Assembly: GCF_002000025.1 (NCBI RefSeq)
Contig: NZ_MUZV01000018.1
Location: 1 to 60,738 of the forward strand
Source of the DNA: Cognaticolwellia aestuarii
GTDB taxonomy: Bacteria; Pseudomonadota; Gammaproteobacteria; Enterobacterales; Alteromonadaceae
Direction of reading: 5' to 3'
Length of the DNA: 60,738 bases
The notes beneath the pieces were generated by a model. That model did not search any database and was not told where the DNA came from. It saw nothing but the letters and a program-made list of their open reading frames with translations. Positions 36,711 to 45,971 of the stretch are shown here, in pieces. The position numbers and the translations under genes were made by a program. Position 1 is the first letter of the stretch, and every line of letters begins with the position of its first letter.

Positions 36711-37313
36711 ATGGAATTTACGAATAAACGCACCATGCTAATTACGGCATCATTATTGTTGGTGTTGGCGATAACACAGGCAATTTTTACTGCCCTTTAC
36801 AGTGCTGAAATCAGTTTTTCAAGACAGTTTGCATGGGGGCTAGAAGCATTGGTATTTACTGTGCTTGTTGCTTTTGCCGGTGCGGCTATGGTGCAAGCAA
36901 AAAATAGTCAACTAGGCTGGTCGGCTATTGCCTTTAGTGCGGTACTTAACATAGTACAGGTGAGTATTGGCCTGACCTTGTTTTCATCGTTTGGTAAAGT
37001 TGCGGGCGCCGTAGAAGGAGCACAACCTTTAATTGGTGGTGTGGTTGCTTTGTCTTTCATGATTTACTATGCAGCGAAAGTATTATTGGGCTTAGCAGCA
37101 GTTGTTTTTGGCATGACAAGTATAGCTAAAGGTGGCAAAGCGATAGGAGGCCTTACCGCGTTAGCGGGTGTAGTTGCTATGTTTGCCAATGGTATTTTAA
37201 TTACCTTTGGCCGTGATGGTTTTCTTCCGTCAGGTGTTGCTGGTGCCTCAGGCATGATTGCGACGTTACTTTTAGCGGTATGCTTGATAAGCCTATATCG
37301 TAAAAAAGACTAA
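36711..37313 (+). CDS. Multi-pass membrane protein of unknown function
   Basis: This 200-residue protein has about six hydrophobic segments (near 8-26, 42-62, 72-92, 102-125, 140-160 and 172-192) and few charged residues apart from the ends. It resembles conserved membrane proteins of marine Alteromonadales, but I cannot name the family. It starts at ATG after AGAGGT. It is not part of the cassette array. Confidence 0.75.
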   Translation: MEFTNKRTMLITASLLLVLAITQAIFTALYSAEISFSRQFAWGLEALVFTVLVAFAGAAMVQAKNSQLGWSAIAFSAVLNIVQVSIGLTLFSSFGKVAGAVEGAQPLIGGVVALSFMIYYAAKVLLGLAAVVFGMTSIAKGGKAIGGLTALAGVVAMFANGILITFGRDGFLPSGVAGASGMIATLLLAVCLISLYRKKD

Positions 37314-37423
37314 GGCTTACGCCCTTAATCTTGATAGTTTTTTAATATAGAATAAATATCGGTGCATAATAAATGTATCGATGTTTAACTTCAATAAAGC
37401 GGTCATGATAAAGTAATAATAAA

Positions 37424-37545
37424 GGGTCAGAGCCATTTTAAATGTTAGGCAAAAACAATTACAAAGCCATATCTGCCCTGCTTTCTCTGCCAAAGCAAAT
37501 GCGGCTAAAACCTTATAGCCAACACTGCGGTATAAAAACGGTTGC
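37424..37545. repeat. Dispersed repeat, diverged copy 3
   Basis: GGGTCAGAGCC, ATTACA, CATATCTGCCCTGCTTTCTC and ACCTTATAGCCAACA align in order with copies 1 and 2, at lower identity. The repeat family therefore extends outside the cassette array. Confidence 0.65.
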
Positions 37546-37595
37546 AGATAATGCTCTACAACCATTACCTAAAAAAAGCATACCGATAGAAATAT

Positions 37596-38381
37596 TTATA
37601 ACTCAAACAAAACATCACTACGAATGATATATTTAACTCCGTCGGTAATTGGTACCGAACTGTGAATACAATGTAGAGGGTGCATGCCGTGTGGAAAACA
37701 TAATATGCCGCCAGCAGGGGTTCTAATATCTACATTTCTAACCTGATCATTTCTTTTCGCTGGTTGAGTAGCGTCATTGGCATTAACCAAAAAGCGGGTT
37801 TCACCACCGCGAAAGTCTTCAGTTAGGAAAATTAAAAATGTCATTTGACTATAACGATCAGGATAAGCATTAGTTATTAATTCATTATTAATAACACGGC
37901 TGCCCGGCCAAGCACCATCAGAGTGTGGTTTAAAGTAGTCTTGGGCGTTATAACGATAGAAACGAAAGCGTGCATTGATCCCTAACGCTTTACTGCCAGT
38001 AAAAATAGCTTGTCTGTCATCCATTAAATGCGCAATACGCTGCCAAATAATACCGTCAGTTTGCTCGTCAACTATCCATGTTAAGCTGTCATTATGGCGA
38101 ACACTGCGTGGCAGAGAAACCGCTGCATCGGGTAAAAAGCCCAGCTGTTCGCTAATGCTCACTAGTGTTTCGCACTCTTGTTGCGTTAATACGTTTAGTA
38201 ACTGAAAGGCTCCGGGCACTTGCGCTAATTCGTGTCGCTCAATATTGCTGACATCAACGTTTTGTTTCAAGTTTGCTGGATTTACCTTTCGGTTACCCCA
38301 TGCCGGTAACGCTGGGTGCTCAGCTCCGGGCTCTAAAGCGGCAACAAAAAAATCATTTACTGTATCTATGTTTTGGTTCAT
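37596..38381 (-). CDS. 2OG-Fe(II) oxygenase (prolyl-4-hydroxylase-like)
   Basis: This 261-residue protein has the iron triad HxD...H, with His and Asp in FKPHSDG near residue 155 and the distal His in PLHCIHSS near 240. The 2-oxoglutarate-binding basic residue follows in KYIIRSDV. The region between contains MTFLIFLTEDFRGGETRFL, typical of prolyl-4-hydroxylase domains. It should hydroxylate a protein or small molecule. No substrate is suggested by the neighbours. It lies about 95 bp downstream of the aldehyde dehydrogenase on the same strand, so they may be co-transcribed. Confidence 0.88.
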   Translation of the reverse strand: MNQNIDTVNDFFVAALEPGAEHPALPAWGNRKVNPANLKQNVDVSNIERHELAQVPGAFQLLNVLTQQECETLVSISEQLGFLPDAAVSLPRSVRHNDSLTWIVDEQTDGIIWQRIAHLMDDRQAIFTGSKALGINARFRFYRYNAQDYFKPHSDGAWPGSRVINNELITNAYPDRYSQMTFLIFLTEDFRGGETRFLVNANDATQPAKRNDQVRNVDIRTPAGGILCFPHGMHPLHCIHSSVPITDGVKYIIRSDVLFEL

Positions 38382-38476
38382 ATCTTTCTCTATATTTTAC
38401 TTAGCAGTCATTAAAAATGACGGCTAAGCTTATGTTTCAATTATTTTTCAAGTGGCATGCAAGTGAGATTAGCGAC

Positions 38477-39808
38477 TTATTTATTGATAACTCTCACTTG
38501 AGCAAACTGACGATGACCGGCAGCAGTGCCATGAAAACCGAAACCACTTTGCTTAGCGCCAACCCAAGGTCCAAGTCCTCCAGCGCCTTTATTTATTGCC
38601 ACCATGCCAGCTTCCATTTGCTCGGCAACATCATTAGCGCCAGCGCCACCAAATACCACCGCAGCTAAGCCGTATGGACTAGCGTTGGCTCGCTCAACCG
38701 CTTCAGATAAATGATTAAACCGGCTAATTGCTACTACGGGTCCAAAAGTTTCATCTTGCTCTAAGGTCATATTAGGTGTAATTCCTGTAACAACCGTCGG
38801 TTGTATATAAGGTAATTCGTAATGAGGTTTGCCGAGTAAGAACTTCGCGCCTTTAGCGTGAGCATCTTCCAATTGATACAAAATATTAGCATGCTGCTTA
38901 GGGTTAACAATGGGACCAATATTGACATGTTGTTGATCCCAAGGGCCAACTTGATAGCGACGAGCTAACGCAACCACTTTCTGCTCAAACTCGTCAGCAA
39001 CACGCTCATCAACATAAATACGCTCAGTTGATGTACACATTTGACCGGCGTTTTCGAAAGAGCTAGCAACGGCAAACTGAACTGCCTTATCTATATCTGC
39101 ACTGGCCATAACAATCATCGAGTCATTACCGCCCAACTCCATCACTAAACGCTTAAGCCCTGACGCAGCACTGGCCATAATATGCTTACCTGCAGCGAGT
39201 GAGCCGGTAAAAGCAACCATGTTAATGTCGCCGTTAACCAAGGCTTTACCGGTTTCTGCGTCACCATGCGCTATTTGTAATACATTTTCAGGCAGTATTT
39301 GGTTCAAGGTGTTAACAAAAAGTTCAGCAACCAAAGGGGTTTCTTCTGAAGGTTTTAATACCACCGTATTACCCGCAATCAGCGCAGGTAATAACAAATT
39401 ATTCGCCATCGCCAGAGGATAATTCCACGGAGAAATAACAGCGACTACACCTAAAGGGCGATATTGCATTTCACCCTCACGCCCTATTGATTCACTTTGT
39501 AGTGCTTGCGCTATTTCTTGAGCAAAATAAGCCGTGTTTTGAATAGTGCCGCCCACTTCATAACTCGCTCTTCGATAATCTTTGCCCATTTCTTTACTGA
39601 TCAATAATGTCAGCTCATCATCCACTGCGTTAAGCGCTTCGTAAGCGTTAATTATTTTTTGTTGGCGTTCACCAAGAGTTAAAGCAGACCAAGATTTTTG
39701 TGCATGCTTTGCCCGTAAAACAACCGCTGGCATATCAACAGGCTCAGTAATGGCAACATCGCCCAGTGGTTTTCTATCAATAGGGCTGTAAGAAGTGAGC
39801 GTTGACAT
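38477..39808 (-). CDS. NAD(P)-dependent aldehyde dehydrogenase (succinate-semialdehyde dehydrogenase-like)
   Basis: This 443-residue enzyme contains the aldehyde dehydrogenase signatures. These are the cofactor-site SPWNYPLAM near 127, FTGSLAAGK near 200, catalytic Glu in MELGGNDSM near 222 and catalytic Cys in ENAGQMCTST near 256. The shorter length and the motif set resemble the succinate-semialdehyde dehydrogenase group. The substrate is inferred only loosely. It is divergent from a HxlR regulator 150 bp away, which probably controls it in response to a reactive electrophile or aldehyde. Confidence 0.92.
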   Translation of the reverse strand: MSTLTSYSPIDRKPLGDVAITEPVDMPAVVLRAKHAQKSWSALTLGERQQKIINAYEALNAVDDELTLLISKEMGKDYRRASYEVGGTIQNTAYFAQEIAQALQSESIGREGEMQYRPLGVVAVISPWNYPLAMANNLLLPALIAGNTVVLKPSEETPLVAELFVNTLNQILPENVLQIAHGDAETGKALVNGDINMVAFTGSLAAGKHIMASAASGLKRLVMELGGNDSMIVMASADIDKAVQFAVASSFENAGQMCTSTERIYVDERVADEFEQKVVALARRYQVGPWDQQHVNIGPIVNPKQHANILYQLEDAHAKGAKFLLGKPHYELPYIQPTVVTGITPNMTLEQDETFGPVVAISRFNHLSEAVERANASPYGLAAVVFGGAGANDVAEQMEAGMVAINKGAGGLGPWVGAKQSGFGFHGTAAGHRQFAQVRVINK

Positions 39809-39957
39809 AATATAGTTTCCTAAAATGGCATGAATACGAGTGTGAGCTTACCTGCCCCACAACGTGTAAATTGGTTATATGTCAGCATTATGCTAGAGTG
39901 GTTAATTAAAGCAACCAGTATACTTTTAGTAACCACCTTAATTAACGTGAAAATAAA

Positions 39958-40314
39958 ATGAAAAGCACAGCAAAAACAAATAGTAGCGCAAAAAAAATAA
40001 ATGTAGAAACCTGTGAGCAACCTTGCCTGATTGAACGAGGCATGCGAGTTTTAGGCGGAAAATGGAAAGCGTCTATTTTATGGCATCTAAAAGATGGTCC
40101 AGTACGCTTTAACGAATTATCGCGCATGTTAGGCGGTGCAAGTAAAAAAATGGTTGATCAGCGCTTAAAAGAATTAGAAGCACAAGGTTTAGTGACGCGA
40201 GAAGTGATTAGCGATCGCCCTATTGCCGTAGCTTACGAAATAACAGACTTTGGCCGCACCGCATTAGATATTTTAGAGAAACTAAAAGATTGGACTGAAG
40301 ATAACAACATTTGA
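39958..40314 (+). CDS. HxlR family transcriptional regulator
   Basis: This 118-residue winged-helix protein has the HxlR pattern CLIERGMRVLGGKWKASILWHLKDGPVRFNEL, then RMLGGASKKMVDQRLKELEAQGLV. Two Cys residues (CEQPC) precede the domain; such cysteines sense electrophiles or disulfide stress in related regulators. It is divergently transcribed from the aldehyde dehydrogenase gene, its likely target. Confidence 0.93.
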   Translation: MKSTAKTNSSAKKINVETCEQPCLIERGMRVLGGKWKASILWHLKDGPVRFNELSRMLGGASKKMVDQRLKELEAQGLVTREVISDRPIAVAYEITDFGRTALDILEKLKDWTEDNNI

Positions 40315-40652
40315 TCATGGCGGGTTATCTTCTTTCTTGATCAGTTAGCCAATTAGCCAAAGAAAGTCAGCTATGAGTTTATTGAAGCTATTGGGCCATG
40401 AAAAAAACTGATATTGAGAAGCGGCCCTATGTTTAAACTACAATGTTTAAACGCAATGTAAGAAGTTGCAGAAACACTCACGCTACATACGATACCACTA
40501 GATTAAAAATTTAGAATGAGTATTTTGCTATTTTTATTAATTTTTCAATGTAAAAAATCCGTTAAAGTTCCAGTCACATTTAAAAATCTACCTGAATCAG
40601 TGCTATTCCAATTTCTAAGCTACTTTATCAAGTAGATAATTATAGACAGGCC
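40315..40652. other. 338-bp intergenic region
   Basis: No gene is seen. The segment from about 40419 to 40530 (GCGGCCCTATG, then ATTTAGAATGAGTATTTTGC) faintly resembles the dispersed repeat found at 34129 and 36082. The similarity is too low to call a copy with confidence. Confidence 0.4.
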
Positions 40653-42146
40653 CTAGTATTTTTTAATCTGCTCAAGCAGCAAGCGGGTTGTCCAATCAAT
40701 ACCGTTATAAGCAATATCTGGCTTATAGTAAGCCCCTTCTCCACGTACTCTATTTACATAGACTTTATTTGGCACAATCACTTTACCTAATCCTGAAGGT
40801 AAAGTAGCTAAACGTACTTCCATATACATAGAATCGGCGCTGCTTGGGGCACCAAATAACCGCGTATTGGGAAATAGCTTAAATACATCAATCGCATCTA
40901 AGCAGGCACTCGCGCATTGCGGCGGCACTATAACAAACACCTTAGTTTTAAAGTTGCTGGTTAGCGATTTATTTAAGCTTTGCTCACGCTTTTCATCAGG
41001 CATTTGTACATAAAATGGTGTTTTATTTTTAAGTGATTTACTCATTCCTTTATGTACTACTTTGAAAAACTCATGAACATCACTTTGATCTTTCACCAGT
41101 TCAATTAACGACTCGACATAGTCAGTATTATCTTTTGAGGCTCTCCACCACACTTGTGTATTTTGAGATAAATCGGCTGCTTTTTGCTCTACAACCTTTT
41201 CGCCCCATAATCTTTTTGCTATTTGTGAGCTCCAATAAGATGAGCCACCTTGATTATGCCGCAGATCTAAAACCACCGCCTTAGCATTAAGCAGTTTGCT
41301 ATGTTGCTGTTCTATTTTTTCAAAGAGCTTATTGTAGTCAGCGGTTTGTTTATCGTTTACCGAAAAACTAGGCATGGCGATCCACGCTATCTTTTTATTG
41401 GGCCAGGTCAAATCAATGGGAAGTTCATCACCGTTGTCAGCATTCTCTAAATGTTTGTTTACTGATTTAGGCCTTATTGACCAGTTCAGCACTTGTGTAT
41501 AAGTTTCGCCATTGGCTTTAACAAATTCACATGCTTTTAAGGGCATTAAAAATGGATTACCCTCATCAATTAGTAACCGCCAACCTTGGTTCCACCAATG
41601 TCCAGGTTGTGCTACTTCACCATGAAACTTAAAAACCCTTTGGCGCATTAAGGCCTCAGTGCTTTGTCCATCGCATTGGCTGACAACATCGCCTTTACTA
41701 ATATTGTTGGTTTCGCTGTAATACACTTTTAGCGCATCACCTCGCCATACGGCACTAAAACCCGGCCAGCGGCGCGCCGGTCTTTCTACGCTTGAAAACA
41801 CACCGGCGTGGCCATCTTGTAACACAGTACTGAAGCGCGCAATTGCCGCAACATGAACCTGCGGTCCGCTCGCTTGTGATGAGAGTGCAAGTGCCTCCGC
41901 TTTTGCTTGATTTAATAAATCAGGGAAAGTTGGGTTATTAACATCAAACATACCGGGGTGATTTTTTGCGGATATACTGTAAGCAGCTTCAATATCGCGC
42001 TCTGTTATACTGCGCCACTGCTCTGCTGTCATCGAAGTCTCAACTTTCGCTGCAAAACTCAAAGCTGGTATAGTCAATAAAGCGCCAAGCAAAATACTTA
42101 GCGTAGTATCAACGTTTTTTGTTTTAGTTTTAGTTTTAGTAGTCAT
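40653..42146 (-). CDS. Exported S41 peptidase-like protein
   Basis: This 497-residue protein has a signal peptide ending near ALSFA. A C-terminal S41 (tail-specific protease/TSPc) domain follows, with VVLDLRHNQGGSSYW near 295, VFVIVPPQCASACLDAI near 405 (candidate catalytic Ser) and FGAPSSADS near 430. No clear PDZ domain is seen. The N-terminal KTKTKTK stretch is encoded by three GTTTTA repeats (42121-42138, minus-strand sense), which could vary in number. Monocistronic. Start at ATG 42146. Confidence 0.75.
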   Translation of the reverse strand: MTTKTKTKTKNVDTTLSILLGALLTIPALSFAAKVETSMTAEQWRSITERDIEAAYSISAKNHPGMFDVNNPTFPDLLNQAKAEALALSSQASGPQVHVAAIARFSTVLQDGHAGVFSSVERPARRWPGFSAVWRGDALKVYYSETNNISKGDVVSQCDGQSTEALMRQRVFKFHGEVAQPGHWWNQGWRLLIDEGNPFLMPLKACEFVKANGETYTQVLNWSIRPKSVNKHLENADNGDELPIDLTWPNKKIAWIAMPSFSVNDKQTADYNKLFEKIEQQHSKLLNAKAVVLDLRHNQGGSSYWSSQIAKRLWGEKVVEQKAADLSQNTQVWWRASKDNTDYVESLIELVKDQSDVHEFFKVVHKGMSKSLKNKTPFYVQMPDEKREQSLNKSLTSNFKTKVFVIVPPQCASACLDAIDVFKLFPNTRLFGAPSSADSMYMEVRLATLPSGLGKVIVPNKVYVNRVRGEGAYYKPDIAYNGIDWTTRLLLEQIKKY

Positions 42147-42901
42147 GAAAATCCATTTAAGTCTGCGGTTGATTACACTAATTTAAAATAGTTATTTTAT
42201 GTTGATTAGTCAGCTTGATAATATTACTTACATACATCCCTACTTTATCACGTAAATTGAATGACTTAACAGATAGAACTTTATACCATCTGCACGCTCA
42301 TTTATGACCAAGAGTGAATCTATGCTACTAACGACTCCAAAAATAACAAAACATCGAACAGATGGTGACATTAGCACTTACCTATTTGCTAGGGTTTAGA
42401 CAAATAGCAAGTTTAGTCGCCTCGTATGTATTGGAAGTAACTCCTTGTAAACAGTTAAAACACAGTAAATCTATAAACAGGCGGTAAATCTACATAATGC
42501 ATAAGAAGAGGAGTAATGCCTTTGAATGAGTTTACTGAGTTATAATCTCAGCATTTATTTTCAATAAATCTTCCCTGCTCTATACTTTTAGATGGCAGGC
42601 CTGGTAAGCTTTCATGGTTATTATTAATACTAAGACCCAAAGAACAGTGTAAATTTTATAATAATTATACCGAGCCACTAATGGTTCTTTTACTCCCTTC
42701 AAAGCGCCTTTTGTTTGTTATTACATGTACCTTTCCCGTATTTTATAATTCAGAATTAAGCAAAGTTATACCAGTGCTCCACTTTCGCTAATCTTTAAAC
42801 ACCTGTATAATCGCGCGCATTATTTTTACATTTTTTTAGTTGTTATAGGTATGAGTTAACGCGTTAACTTAACTCATCTAAACACTCGCGACGGAACCTT
42901 T
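42147..42901. other. Intergenic region ending in the displaced ybiT promoter
   Basis: About 600 bp show no gene. The last 120 bp contain TATAAT at 42806-42811 with a weak -35 (TTTCGC) 17 bp upstream. This was the promoter of the ABC-F gene before the element inserted. Confidence 0.5.
42783..42811 (+). promoter_or_regulatory. Original ybiT promoter, now cut off from the gene
   Basis: TTTCGC, 17 bp, then TATAAT, followed by CGCGCGCATTA. A very similar block CCTGTATAATTCGGGTCATTA occurs upstream of the present ybiT start (49751 on). The promoter now reads into the truncated ybiT start and the recombinase gene. Confidence 0.6.
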
Positions 42902-42949
42902 ATGTTAGCTGCAAACAATATTACCCAACAATTTCAAGTGAGCCCATAG
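42902..42949 (+). pseudogene. ybiT: Stranded 5' end of ybiT
   Basis: ATG at 42902 encodes MLAANNITQQF followed by QVSP and a stop. Residues 1-11 match the ABC-F protein start now at 49808 ([11 protein letters not shown]). This is the original start of the gene, cut at the recombination site. Confidence 0.88.
42917..42933. other. attL core
   Basis: 17-bp core AATATTACCCAACAATT, identical to the copy at 49823-49839, placed in the stranded start of ybiT. Confidence 0.85.
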
Positions 42950-43000
42950 TTTTTATTTGGTATCATTCCCACCACAAATAGAATCAAACGAGTTCAAGTC

Positions 43001-44485
43001 ATGGCCAAAGCTATATCATACATACGCTTCTCAAGCTCTAAACAAGAAACTGGCGACTCCTTAAAGCGCCAACAAGCCATGATTAACGACTGGTTTTCTA
43101 ATAACCCCAATACCGAGCCGTCTGATATGTCGTTCAAAGATTTAGGTCTTTCTGGCTATCATGGCACAAACTTAAAGCATGATTTTGGACGCCTATTAGA
43201 CGCAATAGAAGCAAATAAAATTAAGGCTGGTGATTATATTCTGGTTGAGGCAATAGATAGAATTGGCCGCCTAGACACACTAACAGCCCTAAGTATAATA
43301 ACCAATATTTGCATGAATGGCGTGAAGATAATAACCCTTGAAGATAATCAAGAATACTCTAAAGAGGTTGTAAGTAAAAATGCAGGTATCATTTATTACT
43401 TGATTGGTAAAATTGATATGGCACACCAGCACTCTAAAAACCTTTCTAGGCGCATTTCTAGTAGATGGCGGTCAAAAAAAGAAGATGCCGCCAAAGGGAA
43501 AATGATAAAGAGAAAATCTTTTTGGTGGATAACCAGAAATGATAAAAGCGATATGTTTGACACTGTAACGCCCGAAGATAAAGAATTAATACATTTAGTG
43601 GTTAAGATGTTCCTTTCTGGCTCGTCTTATTCTGACTTGGTAAAACATGTTCAATCAGTAGACCAGCAGCGCTTCCTAAAATGCAGTCACACAGCGGTTA
43701 AACAATGGCTGTTAAGCCGAACCCTAATGGGCTTTTGGGAAGACGCTGAAATATACCCACCCGTTATAAGTAAGGCTGAATACTATCTAGTTCAAGATGA
43801 AATAAAAAAGAGAAAGGACAATAAAGTTCAAGGGAAATCAAGTGGCCATATCATGGCAGGTCTTGTTAAGTGCGGGGTATGTGGCGGTAACTACTCAGTA
43901 AGGCAGCATAAACACTCCGGCGCAGTCATGTACTGCACCAAAAGTAAAAGAGCTGGTAAATTATGCAGCAATACAAAATCAATGCCAATGCCAATAATTG
44001 AAGAGTTTAGGCGCCTCAACCAGCTTGGTTATATCTATAATATAATTAATGATGATTTACAGTTAGAAATTGAGGACAGTATCATCAAAATAGATGCCAA
44101 CATAAAAGACCTAACAGAGCGCTCAAATCGCATTAGAACGTCCATCGAATTAAATCATGACCAATTACTTTCCATTAGATTAAAAGATATTAAAGAAGAG
44201 ATTAACCAGCTAGAAGTCGACAAGCGAAACACAACAATCAACATTAAAACAAAATTTAAAAAGGTAAAGCAGGCAAGTCAAGTTTTTAATGAAAATATGA
44301 GCAACTTAATGAGTGAACCCAACAAACTAAATGGCCTATTAAAGAGTGTTGATTTTGCAATTATTGGCAATGGTGCCACCATTAGTATTGATAACTCAAG
44401 CTTGGAGTACTTAAGCTTTAATCAAGTAAAAATGGAGTACACATGTTTAAATGAATCTTATGAAGAAATAGTTATTAGTAAGTAA
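43001..44485 (+). CDS. Large serine recombinase (element integrase)
   Basis: This 494-residue protein has a resolvase catalytic domain at about 1-150, with nucleophile Ser in YIRFSSSKQ near 10 and AIDRIGR near 85. A recombinase domain spans about 160-280. A zinc ribbon lies at about 287-322 (CGVCGG then YCTKSKRAGKLC), and a coiled coil at about 350-425. This is the full layout of large serine integrases. It starts 68 bp inside the left attachment core, as is usual for the integrase of an integrated element. It probably catalyses insertion into ybiT. Excision would need a directionality factor, which I could not identify. Confidence 0.93.
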   Translation: MAKAISYIRFSSSKQETGDSLKRQQAMINDWFSNNPNTEPSDMSFKDLGLSGYHGTNLKHDFGRLLDAIEANKIKAGDYILVEAIDRIGRLDTLTALSIITNICMNGVKIITLEDNQEYSKEVVSKNAGIIYYLIGKIDMAHQHSKNLSRRISSRWRSKKEDAAKGKMIKRKSFWWITRNDKSDMFDTVTPEDKELIHLVVKMFLSGSSYSDLVKHVQSVDQQRFLKCSHTAVKQWLLSRTLMGFWEDAEIYPPVISKAEYYLVQDEIKKRKDNKVQGKSSGHIMAGLVKCGVCGGNYSVRQHKHSGAVMYCTKSKRAGKLCSNTKSMPMPIIEEFRRLNQLGYIYNIINDDLQLEIEDSIIKIDANIKDLTERSNRIRTSIELNHDQLLSIRLKDIKEEINQLEVDKRNTTINIKTKFKKVKQASQVFNENMSNLMSEPNKLNGLLKSVDFAIIGNGATISIDNSSLEYLSFNQVKMEYTCLNESYEEIVISK

Positions 44486-45088
44486 ATTAATACTCTAACA
44501 CCAACCAAAGAATTTTATTGGTTAAATACAATTATAACCCTCAAAGCCTGCAAGACAGTTAACCATGCAAATCACACTTAAGTTATTGCTATAAATACTA
44601 ACAACTTTTACTGCACCTCCTAACCACATTGAAATCAAAGAACACACCCACACCCCCTTAGATACACACTTCATTATTATTATAAAAATGCTTTATAACC
44701 AACGTAACCACTTTGATATTTAATAAAGATTTATACAGCGCAAGGTAACCCGATATTAATTACCATTTTTTAGAATAGCCCCGCCCAATTAATTCGAGAA
44801 CCTAGAGGTCACCCCTCCCATAGTATGATTCAGATTGCTTTATTGGTTGGACCAAATGAAAGTTAAATTTATTTTTCAGGCTTCGTTAAGGCATATTTAA
44901 ATTAATAATCATATACGGATTCAAACCCACTAATGCCACAAATATAAAGCTTGATTGCACTAGCGCCCTTTATCAGGAGAATTTGAAAAATAAATAGCTA
45001 GCCCTTCTTCATTTCAAGTTGTTTAAGTTACTGAAATCGTATCTAATAACGTCTTGCACCACTCTCACATAATTACATGGAAGTAAAA
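44486..45088. other. 600-bp non-coding region in the element
   Basis: No gene is seen. GAGAACCTAGAGGTCACCCC near 44792 loosely resembles GAGAACTTAAAGGACCCATC near 31420 and a similar motif at 34322. Confidence 0.4.
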
Positions 45089-45673
45089 ATGAAAAAAATA
45101 TTACTCTTAATCATACTCACAGTTATCTCAACCCCATCAAGCGCCACCTTAATTACATTTGATGAACTTGAGTCTGGCAGACACTACAATGACTACACCC
45201 AAGCAACCTATAGCCATGATAACTTCATCCTAACTACCACCCAAGCGTTTAACTCGATAGGTATGTTACACCCTAGTTACGGCACATCCACTGGACTTCA
45301 TGCTGCAGGCGTAAGTGCAGACGTTGAGCTTAAAAGAATAGATAACGCCCTATTTAATATAAACTCTATTGATTTATTGATTGGCCTGTACAATCGTTAC
45401 GACGATGAAATCCCTGTTTACTTCACAGGACTCAAAAGTAATGGAGTGACTGTTTACCAAGTATTTTCGCTCCCATACGACATCAGCAAATATTCAACTT
45501 TTAATTTTGATGATTCATTTACAGAATTAACCTCGCTAACTTGGCAGCAAGGAGCTATATATCATAGTTTCGACAATGTGAACTTAAACAATAGTACTCA
45601 AGTTCCTGAGCCATATACTATAATTTTACTTATCCCTGCATTGGTACTGGTATTTAAAAAACGCTACACCTGA
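45089..45673 (+). CDS. PEP-CTERM sorting-domain exported protein
   Basis: This protein of about 194 residues has a signal peptide (residues 1-20, ending SSA). A beta-rich domain starts LITFDELESGRHYNDY, as in many PEP-CTERM proteins. The C-terminal sorting signal VPEPYTIILLIPALVLVFKKR has the VPEP motif, hydrophobic helix and basic tail. Such proteins are processed by an exosortase and appear at the cell surface or in biofilm matrix. No exosortase is encoded in this window. I prefer the ATG at 45089, with GGAAG 5 bp upstream, to the one at 45077. Confidence 0.85.
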   Translation: MKKILLLIILTVISTPSSATLITFDELESGRHYNDYTQATYSHDNFILTTTQAFNSIGMLHPSYGTSTGLHAAGVSADVELKRIDNALFNINSIDLLIGLYNRYDDEIPVYFTGLKSNGVTVYQVFSLPYDISKYSTFNFDDSFTELTSLTWQQGAIYHSFDNVNLNNSTQVPEPYTIILLIPALVLVFKKRYT

Positions 45674-45728
45674 TGGCAATCGCACAATCAGAATCTAATC
45701 ATTTGCTATAGCCAATCACACCACGTAT

Positions 45729-45760
45729 CACTGAAAATATAATTAACTATATTTTCAGTG
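45729..45760. terminator. Perfect 13-bp stem-loop after the PEP-CTERM gene
   Basis: CACTGAAAATATA and TATATTTTCAGTG pair fully around a 6-nt loop. It is AT-rich without a clear U-tract, so a terminator or protein-binding role is equally possible. Confidence 0.55.
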
Positions 45761-45971
45761 AATTAAAAGAGAATGGACAGAACGGGGAGAGTATGTATTT
45801 ACATCAACGCCCTCATCAGAAGTACGCATAATTTATATATACAATACTATAGTGTCAGTAAAGGCGACCCTAAAGGAAACTGCGAGCCAAGCCTTGCATG
45901 GTGCTTAGCTCAATTAACACTGTATAAAATAACCAATAAAACGTACTTTTTACACAGTGAAAAACCTGCAT

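Noticed and set aside
37442-37627. 61-codon frame over the third dispersed-repeat copy
   Set aside because: It lies in repeat DNA and overlaps the end of the oxygenase gene; no coding evidence.
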